From Thalassotalea sediminis (GTDB lineage: Bacteria > Pseudomonadota > Gammaproteobacteria > Enterobacterales > Alteromonadaceae): 64,000 nt of DNA. The stretch lies in the NCBI RefSeq assembly GCF_030295915.1, contig NZ_AP027361.1:2790001-2854000 (forward strand). Reading direction: 5' to 3'. The notes below the pieces were generated by a model. That model made no database searches and had not been told where the DNA came from. It worked only from the letters and a program-made list of their open reading frames with translations. A program made the translations under genes and the position numbers. Shown here piece after piece: positions 1 to 8,319 of the stretch (position 1 is its first letter; every line of letters starts with the position of its first letter).

Positions 1-85
1 CTTCCGTCGTTATTTACTTTCTCATCAAATAACCGACAAATCTACGTCGTTTAACAGAAGTTAATTAAGTAAGACCTCACTTTTA

Positions 86-105
86 GCTGTCATTTTTATG
101 ACAGC
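86..105. repeat. Short perfect inverted repeat
   Basis: An 8-bp perfect stem (GCTGTCAT at 86-93, ATGACAGC at 98-105) with a TTTT loop. There is no T-run after it on either strand, so I do not call it a standard terminator. It may belong to the 3' end of a gene left of the window. Confidence 0.4.
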
Positions 106-127
106 GCTCCTGATACAAGTCAACGTC

Positions 128-162
128 AATTGTTAGCCCTTTAAAATAAAGGGCTAACAATT
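128..162. repeat. 15-bp perfect inverted repeat upstream of the repeat-peptide gene
   Basis: Arms at 128-142 and 148-162 are perfect reverse complements around an AAAAT loop. The hairpin would be strong as RNA. It lacks a clean T-run. It is either the terminator of a gene outside the window or a leader or operator element for the small gene starting at 238. Confidence 0.5.
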
Positions 163-173
163 AATTTACATTA

Positions 174-202
174 TTGGCACAGTAATCGCTTATTCCTTAT
201 CG
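174..202 (+). promoter_or_regulatory. Possible promoter of the repeat-peptide gene
   Basis: A TTGGCA hexamer (174-179) lies 17 bp before TTATCG (197-202). The -35 is a reasonable match and the -10 is weak. The position just before the ribosome-binding site (AGGA at 226-229) and the ATG at 238 fits a promoter. This is a motif match by eye only. Confidence 0.25.
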
Positions 203-237
203 CGTTTAAAACAATAACCGATAAAAGGAAAAATAAA

Positions 238-516
238 ATGCTAAGTTCAATCATCTTATCTTTAGTAGTTAACACTTCTCCAGCACCTGTTGCTGATCAA
301 GATTCACTAATTATTGAAGAAGTTGGCAGAAAAGCTAGTACGATACGTATCAATAATGAATTTGCTATCGAAAAAACTGGTCGTAAAGCAAGTACTATCC
401 GCATAAGTAACGATTTTGATGTTGAAAAAACAGGCCGTAAAGCAAGTACTATTCGCATTAATAACGACTTTAATGTTGAAAAAACAGGTCGTAAAGCAAG
501 TACAATCAGAATTTAA
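238..516 (+). CDS. Small repeat protein with four GRKASTIRI modules
   Basis: I do not recognise this 92-residue protein. A hydrophobic N-terminus (residues 2-11) is followed by a short linker, then four copies of the nonapeptide GRKASTIRI starting at residues 30, 48, 66 and 84. The spacing is exactly 18 residues, and the last copy ends the protein. The spacers are acidic and similar to one another (for example NNEFAIEKT). At DNA level the nonapeptide codons differ between copies at seven of nine positions while the amino acids do not, so the peptide sequence looks selected. The ATG has a good AGGA site 8 nt upstream. A 33-residue gene follows, whose ribosome-binding site overlaps this stop codon. 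It could be a multi-module peptide precursor or a small envelope protein; the N-terminus is only weakly signal-like. Function unknown. Confidence 0.75.
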   Translation: MLSSIILSLVVNTSPAPVADQDSLIIEEVGRKASTIRINNEFAIEKTGRKASTIRISNDFDVEKTGRKASTIRINNDFNVEKTGRKASTIRI

Positions 517-528
517 GGTGCATTAGCT

Positions 529-630
529 ATGATTAAACTCATTAAAAACATATTCGCAATCGCACCAAAAGAAAATGCGATAGCGGCAAAAATCCTTATT
601 AAAGAAATGCCTGCAGCCAAGTCACTTTAA
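529..630 (+). CDS. 33-residue peptide downstream of the repeat protein
   Basis: A short ATG-to-TAA reading frame encodes a lysine- and isoleucine-rich peptide (begins MIKLIKNIFAIAPK, ends PAAKSL). AAGGTG at 515-520 overlaps the stop of the upstream gene and sits 8 nt before the ATG, which suggests translational coupling. The first half could form an amphipathic helix. I do not recognise a family. The spacing and the good ribosome-binding site are the only evidence that it is a gene. Confidence 0.5.
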   Translation: MIKLIKNIFAIAPKENAIAAKILIKEMPAAKSL

Positions 631-707
631 TGTTGCAAGCAATAGTCATAATCGCTACAAGGATGTTAGCGGCTTTATTAAAGTTTTAGAGATCCTAAAC
701 TTTATTT

Positions 708-908
708 CTACGCGCGGAATATAAGTGCGTTCCAACCAAACAAACGATTAACCTTCATACGCTTTTTCATACAAAACATTGGCCATACAAAAGGCCCAAA
801 CATAAACCCTGCAAAAGCCCAACGCTTGCTACCTAAGCCGTTTGAAATCGCCTGACAATAGAAAAATAACGCAGATAAAAGAGCAAAAACAGGAAGCAAA
901 AACAACAT
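708..908 (-). CDS. Small membrane protein
   Basis: About 66 residues with a hydrophobic N-terminal helix (residues 1-23) and a second hydrophobic stretch (about residues 32-47), then a basic segment with KKRMKVNR. The topology suggests a small two-helix inner-membrane protein. I chose the ATG at 908, which has GGA about 10 nt upstream; an upstream TTG at 932 would add eight residues. It stands alone between the repeat-peptide unit and fadJ. Function unknown. Confidence 0.55.
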   Translation of the reverse strand: MLFLLPVFALLSALFFYCQAISNGLGSKRWAFAGFMFGPFVWPMFCMKKRMKVNRLFGWNALIFRA

Positions 909-1051
909 AATACTTAATTCCAATATGAGCAACGCAAATCAAAGTGGCGTTATTATAGTCAATTAGAGTATTTATTCAACAACTTTAGAGTAATTAAACT
1001 AACTTATCATCCAAGAATATTTAATGCTTTCATGTGTAAAAGTTGGCTCAA

Positions 1052-1079
1052 AAAAAGAGGCAATAAATTGCCTCTTTTT
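1052..1079 (-). terminator. Rho-independent terminator of fadIJ
   Basis: A 12-bp perfect stem (1052-1063 with 1068-1079) and a 4-nt loop. On the minus strand it ends in a T-run. It lies about 40 bp beyond the fadJ stop codon. Confidence 0.8.
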
Positions 1080-1115
1080 ATTTACCTTTGATTAACAAAT
1101 CTGGCAATAATTCAC

Positions 1116-3254
1116 CTAGTCATTATAAAATTTTTCACCGTTACTTGCCATAGCAATCAACCGCTCACAAGGTGCATATCTTTCACCATGTAATGCTTTG
1201 AATTGATTTAGCTGAGCCACTACATTTTCTAAACCTAGACTATCCATATATCGGAAAGGACCACCTAAAAATGGTGGGAACCCTATACCAAAGATAGCAC
1301 CGATATCACCATCTCTCGCATTTCTAACAATACACTCATCAAGACATTGAGCGGCTTCATTAAGCATCATATACAAACAACGTTTAGTAATATCCTGTGG
1401 CGATAATTTACCGACAGGTGTAACGTTTAATAGGTCATATACGCGCTGATCAACTTCTTTCTTTTTCACATCGTAGCGATAAAAACCTTTTTTCACTTTC
1501 TTACCTAAACGACCGTCTTCAATTAGCTTGTCAAAAGCTGCTGGTGGTGCAAAACGTTCACCAAGTTCAGACTGCAAAATAGGGCCAATTTTAGCGCCGA
1601 CATCAATCCCTACTTCATCCAATAACTGCATTGGTCCTACAGGGAAACCGGCTTTAACTAAAGCTCGATCTAATTTATCGATAGGTTCACCACTTAGTAA
1701 CAACATCGCAGCTTCGTTCATGTATGGCGCTAAAATACGATTGACATAGAAGCCCGCTTTGTCTTTCACCACAATGGGAGTTTTACCTTGCTTTTTAGCT
1801 AGAGCAACTGTAGTCGAAATAACCTGCTCAGATGTCCCCTCATGAGGAATAATCTCTGCGAGCGGCATTTTATCAACCGGCGAAAAATAATGTAGGCCGA
1901 TTACATTTTCAGGTCGTTGCGCTTTAGCAGCAATTTGTCCAATTGGTAAGCTAGACGTATTACTCGCGAAAATAGTGGAGTCCGCGCATTGTTGCTCAAT
2001 ATCGTTGACCATACTTTGCTTTAAATCAAGGTCTTCAAAAACGGCTTCGATGACAACATTTACGTCGTGAAAACCAGAATAATCAGTAGTTCCCGTGATC
2101 ATCGCCATTTGCTTTTGCATCTCGCTCTTTTTCATAAAGCGACGTTTGACTTTCTTATTAAGCAAATCAAAGCTGTATTTAAACGCATTTTGTATGCCTT
2201 GATGAGCGATATCTTTAATACGAACAGGTAATTTTGCTTTTGTTGCAGTAACAAATGCAATACCTCCGCCCATAAGTCCACCACCAAGCACACCAACTTT
2301 ATTTATCTTCTCAGGAGCGACACCTTTGACGCCCTGCTCTTTTTTCATTTCAGTTGTCGCGAAAAATATTTGCCTTAACTGAAAGGACTCTGACGTCATA
2401 ACCAGTTCGCCAAATAAGTCTGCTTCAAGCTGGTACCCCTTTGCTGGTGACTGTTCAACGCCCATTTTTATACATTTAATAATGTTTATTGGCGCGGGGT
2501 AGTTACCTTGTGTTTTCTTTACAACCGTTTTTTCTGCTTGATCAAACAATATTTTGCGACCAAAAGGTGTTTTCTCTAATACTTTACCAACAAGGTTTAG
2601 TTTAACGGGTTTATAATGATTTTTGCCTGCCTTAATATTTCCCGACAATATTGCCTTTTCAGCAACATCAATTAGCACGGACTCTGGCACAACATCATCA
2701 ACTAAACCTGCTTTGAGCGCCTGCTTAGCACGCAGTTGTTTACCTGTAAGCATCATGTCCAACGCTTTTTGAATACCAACAAGTTTAGGTAGTCTTTGTG
2801 TACCGCCACTCCCCGGAAGTAAACCCAGTTGTACTTCAGGTAACCCTAATGCAGTTTTTGGATTATTTGAACAAATACGTGCATGGCAAGCCATCGCTAA
2901 CTCTAGCCCACCACCTAAACACGCACCATTAATTGCAGCAACTACAGGAATATTCAGCGAGGCTAATTGTTCAAAAATCATTTGTCCTTGTCGCGACAAA
3001 GATGTTGCCTCTTCTGCGGTGTTACAACTTGCCAACATATTAATGTCTGCACCTGCAACAAATGAATCTTTTTTACCGCTATACAAGACTATGCCTAATA
3101 ATGCGGTATTTGCTTTAATATCTTGCAGTATAGTGGCAATTTCATCAGCAAATGCCGATTTTAAGGTATTCATTGACTCATCAGGCACATCCATAACAAG
3201 GTGGCCAATATTATTTTCTTGAATCGTTAATGTGAACGTTCTTTTATCTGTCAT
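1116..3254 (-). CDS. fadJ: Fatty-acid oxidation complex alpha subunit FadJ
   Basis: A 712-residue multifunctional beta-oxidation enzyme, close to the 714 residues of E. coli FadJ. The N-terminal crotonase domain carries the two catalytic glutamates (E118 in GGGLELA, E140 in LGLPEVQLG). The 3-hydroxyacyl-CoA dehydrogenase domain begins with a GxGxxG NAD-binding motif at 321-330 and contains the GLHYFSPV active-site segment. The protein hydrates enoyl-CoA and oxidises the product to 3-ketoacyl-CoA. The reading frame extends upstream, but I start at MTDKR (ATG at 3254), because this start overlaps the fadI stop codon by one base (TAATG), as in a coupled operon. FadI supplies the thiolase step. 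Expected to be cytosolic. Confidence 0.96.
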   Translation of the reverse strand: MTDKRTFTLTIQENNIGHLVMDVPDESMNTLKSAFADEIATILQDIKANTALLGIVLYSGKKDSFVAGADINMLASCNTAEEATSLSRQGQMIFEQLASLNIPVVAAINGACLGGGLELAMACHARICSNNPKTALGLPEVQLGLLPGSGGTQRLPKLVGIQKALDMMLTGKQLRAKQALKAGLVDDVVPESVLIDVAEKAILSGNIKAGKNHYKPVKLNLVGKVLEKTPFGRKILFDQAEKTVVKKTQGNYPAPINIIKCIKMGVEQSPAKGYQLEADLFGELVMTSESFQLRQIFFATTEMKKEQGVKGVAPEKINKVGVLGGGLMGGGIAFVTATKAKLPVRIKDIAHQGIQNAFKYSFDLLNKKVKRRFMKKSEMQKQMAMITGTTDYSGFHDVNVVIEAVFEDLDLKQSMVNDIEQQCADSTIFASNTSSLPIGQIAAKAQRPENVIGLHYFSPVDKMPLAEIIPHEGTSEQVISTTVALAKKQGKTPIVVKDKAGFYVNRILAPYMNEAAMLLLSGEPIDKLDRALVKAGFPVGPMQLLDEVGIDVGAKIGPILQSELGERFAPPAAFDKLIEDGRLGKKVKKGFYRYDVKKKEVDQRVYDLLNVTPVGKLSPQDITKRCLYMMLNEAAQCLDECIVRNARDGDIGAIFGIGFPPFLGGPFRYMDSLGLENVVAQLNQFKALHGERYAPCERLIAMASNGEKFYND

Positions 3255-4558
3255 TATTCTGTCTCCAACACCATAGCTGCGCCTAATCCACCTGCAGCAC
3301 ATGCGGTTGTTAAGCCAACACCACCGCCGCGACGTCTCAATTCATTAAGTACCTGTGTTATCAAACGCGTACCCGTAGCTGCAAATGGATGCCCATATGC
3401 CAATGAGCCGCCCATCACATTAAAGATATCCATGTCTATATCACCAATCGCTTTATCACGACCAAGGTGTTGCTGTGCAAACTTCTTACTACCAAACATT
3501 TTAACATTGGCTAACGCCTGTGCGGCAAATGCTTCATGCATTTCAATAAGATCAAGATCTTTTAATTCCATACCAGCACGTTTCAATGCAATTGGAGTGG
3601 CATAGCTAGGCCCCATTAACATATCTTCCCATACGTCAATAGCAGCAAATCCGAAACTTCGAATATAGCCTAACGGTTCATATCCTAATTCTTTCGCTCG
3701 ACCTTCTCGCATCAATAAAATGGCCGAAGCACCATCAGTGAGCGCTGTACTGTTAGCCGCTGTCACAGTGCCATGTTTACGATCAAATACAGGTCGTAAT
3801 TTTGCGTAACTGGCTAATTCAGAATTTTCTCGAATACAGTTGTCTTTATCAATGAAGTGCTTATAAGGTTCAACATGTGCTGCCATAACTTCATCAGCAA
3901 GTTTGCCGTCACGCCAAGATTGCGTTGCCAGTGTATGCGAACGATGAGCTAAAGCATCTTGCTCTTCACGCGTAATGCCATGGGTTTTGGCCATTTGTTC
4001 AGCCGTTTGTCCCATTGAAAGACCTGTTGAGTATTCAGCTACGGCTGGAGGAACAGGTAATATATCCTTAAATCGCAACGTTTTAATAAGATTTAGTTTT
4101 TGACCAAAGGTTTTCGCTTTGCTCAAATCTAGTAATGTCTTCGCGAACTTTTTCGAGACACCTATTGGGGCAACAGAAGAAGAATCTGCACCACCTGCAA
4201 TACCTATATCTACAACGCCAGACAAAATAGATTCAGCAACATTAACCGTTGACTGGAAACTGGTAGCACACGCTCTAGAGACACTATAAGCATCGGTATG
4301 GACATTCATGCCGGTACCTAAAACAATTTCGCGAGCAATATTAGGCGCTTCTGGCATTTGCACTACTTGACCAAAAATTAGCTGATCGATCAATGTAGGA
4401 TCAATTTCAGTTTTATTAATAAGTTCATTAACGACAATCTTTCCCAAATCCAAAGCAGGAATGCCGTGAAATGCTGTCGCTTGTTTAGCAAAAGGTGTTC
4501 TTAATCCAGCAACAACGGCAATACGCTCACCTGCTGCTGTTTTTAAAGGTAATGACAT
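3254..4558 (-). CDS. fadI: Acetyl-CoA acyltransferase (thiolase) FadI
   Basis: A 434-residue thiolase that cleaves 3-ketoacyl-CoA to acetyl-CoA and a shortened acyl-CoA. The nucleophilic cysteine is C97 in SRACATS; the C-terminal active-site motif [12 protein letters not shown] holds C420. The HEAFAAQ and [14 protein letters not shown] segments are typical of the family. It is the first gene of the fadIJ unit and is coupled to fadJ by a one-base overlap. AAGGA lies about 7 nt before the ATG. A FadR-like palindrome sits immediately upstream, so repression lifted by fatty acyl-CoA is likely. Confidence 0.96.
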   Translation of the reverse strand: MSLPLKTAAGERIAVVAGLRTPFAKQATAFHGIPALDLGKIVVNELINKTEIDPTLIDQLIFGQVVQMPEAPNIAREIVLGTGMNVHTDAYSVSRACATSFQSTVNVAESILSGVVDIGIAGGADSSSVAPIGVSKKFAKTLLDLSKAKTFGQKLNLIKTLRFKDILPVPPAVAEYSTGLSMGQTAEQMAKTHGITREEQDALAHRSHTLATQSWRDGKLADEVMAAHVEPYKHFIDKDNCIRENSELASYAKLRPVFDRKHGTVTAANSTALTDGASAILLMREGRAKELGYEPLGYIRSFGFAAIDVWEDMLMGPSYATPIALKRAGMELKDLDLIEMHEAFAAQALANVKMFGSKKFAQQHLGRDKAIGDIDMDIFNVMGGSLAYGHPFAATGTRLITQVLNELRRRGGGVGLTTACAAGGLGAAMVLETE

Positions 4559-4574
4559 GATTTTTCCTTATTTT

Positions 4575-4593
4575 AAAGAGGTCAGACCTCTTT
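4575..4593. promoter_or_regulatory. FadR-like operator upstream of fadI
   Basis: A perfect 19-bp palindrome, AAAGAGGTC-A-GACCTCTTT. Its core GGTCAGACC matches the GGTCnGACC core of the known E. coli FadR site. It lies 17 bp before the fadI ATG and just downstream of a plausible promoter, a good position for a repressor. The identity of the regulator is inferred. PsrA also controls fad genes in this order, but its known site looks different. Confidence 0.7.
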
Positions 4594-4605
4594 GCTTTTG
4601 AATTC

Positions 4606-4633
4606 ATTTTAACGACATTTACAAGGAATTCAA
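4606..4633 (-). promoter_or_regulatory. Predicted sigma-70 promoter of fadIJ
   Basis: On the minus strand, TTGAAT (4633-4628) and TAAAAT (4611-4606) are separated by 16 bp. Transcription would start near 4599, so the palindrome at 4575-4593 would lie at about +6 to +24. Confidence 0.45.
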
Positions 4634-4847
4634 CTCACTATAATCGATATAATTTGTCACTTTAGTAGCTACAAGACCACTATTTACCCCACAAGTATAT
4701 GAAATTCTAGTGATTGTGCTGTAATGTAGCACATAAAAAATAGTTACAATTTATAAGTAGCACTTGTTTTCGTATTAGGAAACCATATATAGAAGCAAGA
4801 GTCTGAAATCTTCAGTAAAAATTAATTAACAAAAAAGAACAATTATC

Positions 4848-5804
4848 ATGGCTATTGAGTATTTTTCATCACTTAAAGAACATTTATCAGCCCAAATTGT
4901 TGGACAGGAAGCATTAGTTGAAAATCTACTAATCGCATTATTGGCAAATGGTCATTTGATCGTTGAAGGCCCTCCTGGTTTAGCAAAAACACGTGCCGTA
5001 AACGCTCTCGCACAAGGTGTTGAAGCAGACTTTCATCGCGTGCAATTTACACCCGATTTACTACCTGCGGATTTAACCGGCACCGACATCTATCGTCCAG
5101 AAGACGGGAGCTTTGTTTTTCAATCAGGCCCATTGTTTAGAAACTTAGTACTCGCAGATGAAATTAACCGAGCACCAGCTAAAGTACAATCGGCTTTATT
5201 AGAAGCGATGGCTGAAGGCCAAATTACTGTGGGTAAGAATACCTATAAATTACCTGACTTGTTCCTTGTTATGGCAACACAAAACCCTATTGAGCAGGAA
5301 GGTACTTATCCGTTGCCAGAAGCGCAGCTTGACCGCTTTCTTATGCATTTAGAAATTGACTACCCTGATGCTGCAAGTGAACTTGAAATATTAAAAATAA
5401 ATCGTGGTGAAGCACTTAATAAAACGGCAACCAAAATCAGTCAAATATCTCAAAGCGACATTTTCGCGGCAAGAGAACAAGTCCTTAAAATACATATGGC
5501 ACCAGCAATTGAAACCTATATTGTTGACTTAATAATGGCGACGCGCCAACCTGAAAAATATGACGATAAACTCAAACAATGGTTGGCATTTGGTGCAAGC
5601 CCTAGAGCGACAATTGCTCTTGATCGCTGCGCAAGAGCACGAGCTTGGTTACATGGACGCGACTTTGTTGGCCCAGAAGATGTACAAGCCGTTGTGCATA
5701 ATGTGCTACGCCATCGCTTACTCCTGACCTATCAAGCAGAAGCAGAAGGCATAACAACAAATGCACTTATTGATCATATTTTGTCTCAGGTTGCCGTAGG
5801 GTAA
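4848..5804 (+). CDS. MoxR-family AAA+ ATPase
   Basis: A 318-residue MoxR-type ATPase. Walker A is GPPGLAKT at 41-48 and Walker B is LVLADEIN at 100-107. The sensor segment MATQNPIEQEGTYPLPEAQLDRF is diagnostic of MoxR. Family members act as chaperones for von Willebrand factor A (VWA) proteins. Here it leads a run of genes for a DUF58 protein, a DUF4381 protein, two VWA proteins and BatD, the usual Bat (Bacteroides aerotolerance) arrangement. Role in envelope or oxidative-stress maintenance is inferred. No strong Shine-Dalgarno is seen before the ATG. Confidence 0.93.
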   Translation: MAIEYFSSLKEHLSAQIVGQEALVENLLIALLANGHLIVEGPPGLAKTRAVNALAQGVEADFHRVQFTPDLLPADLTGTDIYRPEDGSFVFQSGPLFRNLVLADEINRAPAKVQSALLEAMAEGQITVGKNTYKLPDLFLVMATQNPIEQEGTYPLPEAQLDRFLMHLEIDYPDAASELEILKINRGEALNKTATKISQISQSDIFAAREQVLKIHMAPAIETYIVDLIMATRQPEKYDDKLKQWLAFGASPRATIALDRCARARAWLHGRDFVGPEDVQAVVHNVLRHRLLLTYQAEAEGITTNALIDHILSQVAVG

Positions 5805-5814
5805 ACGTTGTTAC

Positions 5815-6822
5815 ATGTGGTTAAAATCAAAACATCAACCTTCGGAACCAGACCCCAGTGAAAAGCTATCAAGCCTGCTCACTGATGGTGTTTCTGTTTC
5901 GATTGAAGAGTTAATCCAATATCAAAACAAAGCGTCCCTTATCAACCTGACGGCGACTAGAAACTTGCATGGACAACTTGCAGGTAATTATCTAGCGCGG
6001 ACAAAAGGTCGAGGTATGGAATTTGACGAAGTTCGCCACTACCAAACTGGTGACGATATTCGAACCATCGATTGGCGTGTAACGGCTCGCACAGGTGAAA
6101 CTCATACAAAACTTTTTCGCGAAGAAATTGAGCGACCCGTTATTGTTGCGACTGATTTAAGTACAAGCATGTTATTTGGCAGTAAGTTACTCTTTAAATC
6201 TGTACAAGCCTCACATTTGGCGGCGTTATTAGCTTGGCATACCAAACAACGTGGCGATCGTTTTGGTGGAATAGTCTTTAATGAGCACAAGCACACTGAG
6301 TTAAAACCACGTAGTCGTCAACAAGGTGTGTTACATTATTTACACGCCTTATCAACGTGCCATGCTGAATCATCATCATTTTTAAACAATGAAACTAACA
6401 AGTTAGAAGATAAAATAAGTTCATTCGCACAGAACTGTTTGCGTTTGCGTAAAGTCGCTCGGCCTGGGAGTCTTGTATATTTTATCACTGATGGGCACCA
6501 TATATCTGACGACGCAATCAGACACCTCGCGAATATCAACCGACACTGTGAGCTGGTCGTTTGCTTAATATCAGATCCATTAGAACATCAATTACCAGCA
6601 GTAAAATCCAAATTGAATGTCAGTATTACCGATGGTATCGATAAACAGCAGTTAACGTTAGGCGACAATAAAACAGCTTTACAATACGCGGAACACGCCC
6701 AAACACGAATTACTGAAAAAGAAGCCTTGTTAAGCAAAGCCGGTGCTCGCCTATTACACTTTTGCGCAGGTGAAACATTAGAACAACAAATTAAAAACGG
6801 AGTGGCACCATGGATCCGTTAG
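5815..6822 (+). CDS. DUF58 domain protein of the Bat cluster
   Basis: A 335-residue protein with the DUF58 signature YQTGDDIRTIDWRVTAR, followed by a VWA-like fold (ATDLSTSM resembles a MIDAS loop). DUF58 proteins are standard partners of MoxR ATPases. It starts 10 bp after the moxR stop, and its end overlaps the DUF4381 start by 13 bp. No transmembrane segment is evident, so it is probably cytosolic or membrane-associated. Biochemical role unknown. Confidence 0.88.
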   Translation: MWLKSKHQPSEPDPSEKLSSLLTDGVSVSIEELIQYQNKASLINLTATRNLHGQLAGNYLARTKGRGMEFDEVRHYQTGDDIRTIDWRVTARTGETHTKLFREEIERPVIVATDLSTSMLFGSKLLFKSVQASHLAALLAWHTKQRGDRFGGIVFNEHKHTELKPRSRQQGVLHYLHALSTCHAESSSFLNNETNKLEDKISSFAQNCLRLRKVARPGSLVYFITDGHHISDDAIRHLANINRHCELVVCLISDPLEHQLPAVKSKLNVSITDGIDKQQLTLGDNKTALQYAEHAQTRITEKEALLSKAGARLLHFCAGETLEQQIKNGVAPWIR

Positions 6823-7301
6823 CACAATTAAAAGATATACATCTACCCGAACAAGTCCATCAGTGGCCAATTGCCTACGGTTGGTGGTTATTGTGCTTTA
6901 CCTTAATCACAGTTTTACTGATTGTCATCGTAAAGTCTTATAAAAAACGTAAGTTACTCGCGGATAAAAAAACTGCATTGCAAAGGCTAAAAAACCCCGA
7001 AATAAGTGCAGAACAAATTGTTACGTTATTAAAGTGGGTATCCATACGCTATTTTAACCGTAGTCAAATTGCTAAGCTTCATGGTAAAGAGTTTACTGAC
7101 TTTTTATTGGCACAGGTACCAGAAAAGAAACGTGCACAATTTTCTCAGGAATTACCAAACCTTGTCATGGCACATTATCGCAATGATGAAAATCAAGAAG
7201 CGTTAGTGGCACTAAAAGCACAAGCGCAAATGTGGATCAGTTACGCACTTCCCCCTAAACAAAAAAGCGCATCAACATTGGAGCTAGTACACAATGATTG
7301 A
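6810..7301 (+). CDS. DUF4381 membrane protein of the Bat cluster
   Basis: A 163-residue protein with one transmembrane helix (about residues 23-43) and a cytoplasmic helical remainder, typical of DUF4381 proteins found between DUF58 and BatA genes. GGAG lies 7 nt before the ATG. The reading frame overlaps both neighbours (13 bp and 8 bp), indicating one transcript with translational coupling. Function unknown beyond the genetic linkage. Confidence 0.85.
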   Translation: MDPLAQLKDIHLPEQVHQWPIAYGWWLLCFTLITVLLIVIVKSYKKRKLLADKKTALQRLKNPEISAEQIVTLLKWVSIRYFNRSQIAKLHGKEFTDFLLAQVPEKKRAQFSQELPNLVMAHYRNDENQEALVALKAQAQMWISYALPPKQKSASTLELVHND

Positions 7302-8319
7302 TTTAGCCTTGCCTTGGGTTTTACTTGCACTACCCTTGCCAATATTCATGTATTTGCTTCCGCCAAAGAAAAACACCGAAGCAGCGCCTTTAAAAATGCC
7401 GATACTTGTTTCGTCAAGCGGCCCAAAAACACAACTTGGTGATCGTCAGAAGACGCCTATTTCTTTATTGGTGCTTATATGGCTTTTACTGGTCGTTTCT
7501 GCAAGTCAACCACAATGGTTGGGTGAACCCGTTAACATCCCAACAGAGGGACGAGAACTTATGGTCGCCGTTGACTTGTCGGGCAGTATGCAAGTTGAAG
7601 ATATGAATCTGAATGGCCGCACAGTAAATCGGTTAGACATGTTAAAGGTACTTTTAGGTAATTTTATCGATAGACGGGTTGGCGATCGTATTGGTTTAAT
7701 ATTATTTGGTGATGACGCTTATATGCAAACACCTATGACATTCGATAGAGAAACCGTAAAGCAAATGCTCGATGAAACAGTGCTAGGACTTGTAGGTAAA
7801 CAAACGGCCATTGGCGATGCAATTGCTTTAGCCGTCAAGCGATTTGCCGAAAAAGAACAGTCAAATCGCGTATTACTATTATTAACGGATGGACAAAATA
7901 CGGCAGGCAAAATATTACCTGAGCAAGCCCTAGAGTTAGCCATAGCCGAAGAGGTAACGATATACTCTGTTGGTATAGGCGCAGATGTGATGATCCAACG
8001 CTCGTTGTTTGGAAAACGTCGCGTTAACCCTTCCAGTGAATTAGATGAAAAAACGCTCACAACGCTAGCCGAAAGTACCGGTGGTAAATATTTTCGCGCT
8101 CGTAGTAGTCAAGATATGGAAGAGATTTATCAGATTTTAGATAAGCTTGAACCTGTAGAGCAGGAACAACAACAAATGCGCCCCCTTACCGCGCTATTTT
8201 ATTACCCACTTGCGCTAGCAGCTTTATTAACGTTTATTTATATTCTTTGGATAAATGCTTCTATGTATCGCCCATTTAGTACAAACAAGACTCAGAAGTT
8301 AGGTGATAGTAATGGCTGA
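7294..8319 (+). CDS. batA: BatA-like VWA membrane protein
   Basis: A 341-residue protein with N-terminal transmembrane helices (about 5-22 and 55-72), a VWA domain whose metal-ion-dependent adhesion site reads DLSGS (94-98), and a C-terminal helix (about 308-328). The architecture is that of BatA, a membrane-anchored VWA protein. It overlaps the DUF4381 gene by 8 bp and the BatB gene by 8 bp. VWA proteins are the likely clients of the MoxR ATPase. Confidence 0.9.
   Translation: MIDLALPWVLLALPLPIFMYLLPPKKNTEAAPLKMPILVSSSGPKTQLGDRQKTPISLLVLIWLLLVVSASQPQWLGEPVNIPTEGRELMVAVDLSGSMQVEDMNLNGRTVNRLDMLKVLLGNFIDRRVGDRIGLILFGDDAYMQTPMTFDRETVKQMLDETVLGLVGKQTAIGDAIALAVKRFAEKEQSNRVLLLLTDGQNTAGKILPEQALELAIAEEVTIYSVGIGADVMIQRSLFGKRRVNPSSELDEKTLTTLAESTGGKYFRARSSQDMEEIYQILDKLEPVEQEQQQMRPLTALFYYPLALAALLTFIYILWINASMYRPFSTNKTQKLGDSNG

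Noticed and set aside
1..237. A tRNA or other small structured RNA gene from the two hairpins
   Set aside because: The hairpins are simple perfect inverted repeats. There is no cloverleaf and no CCA-type end.
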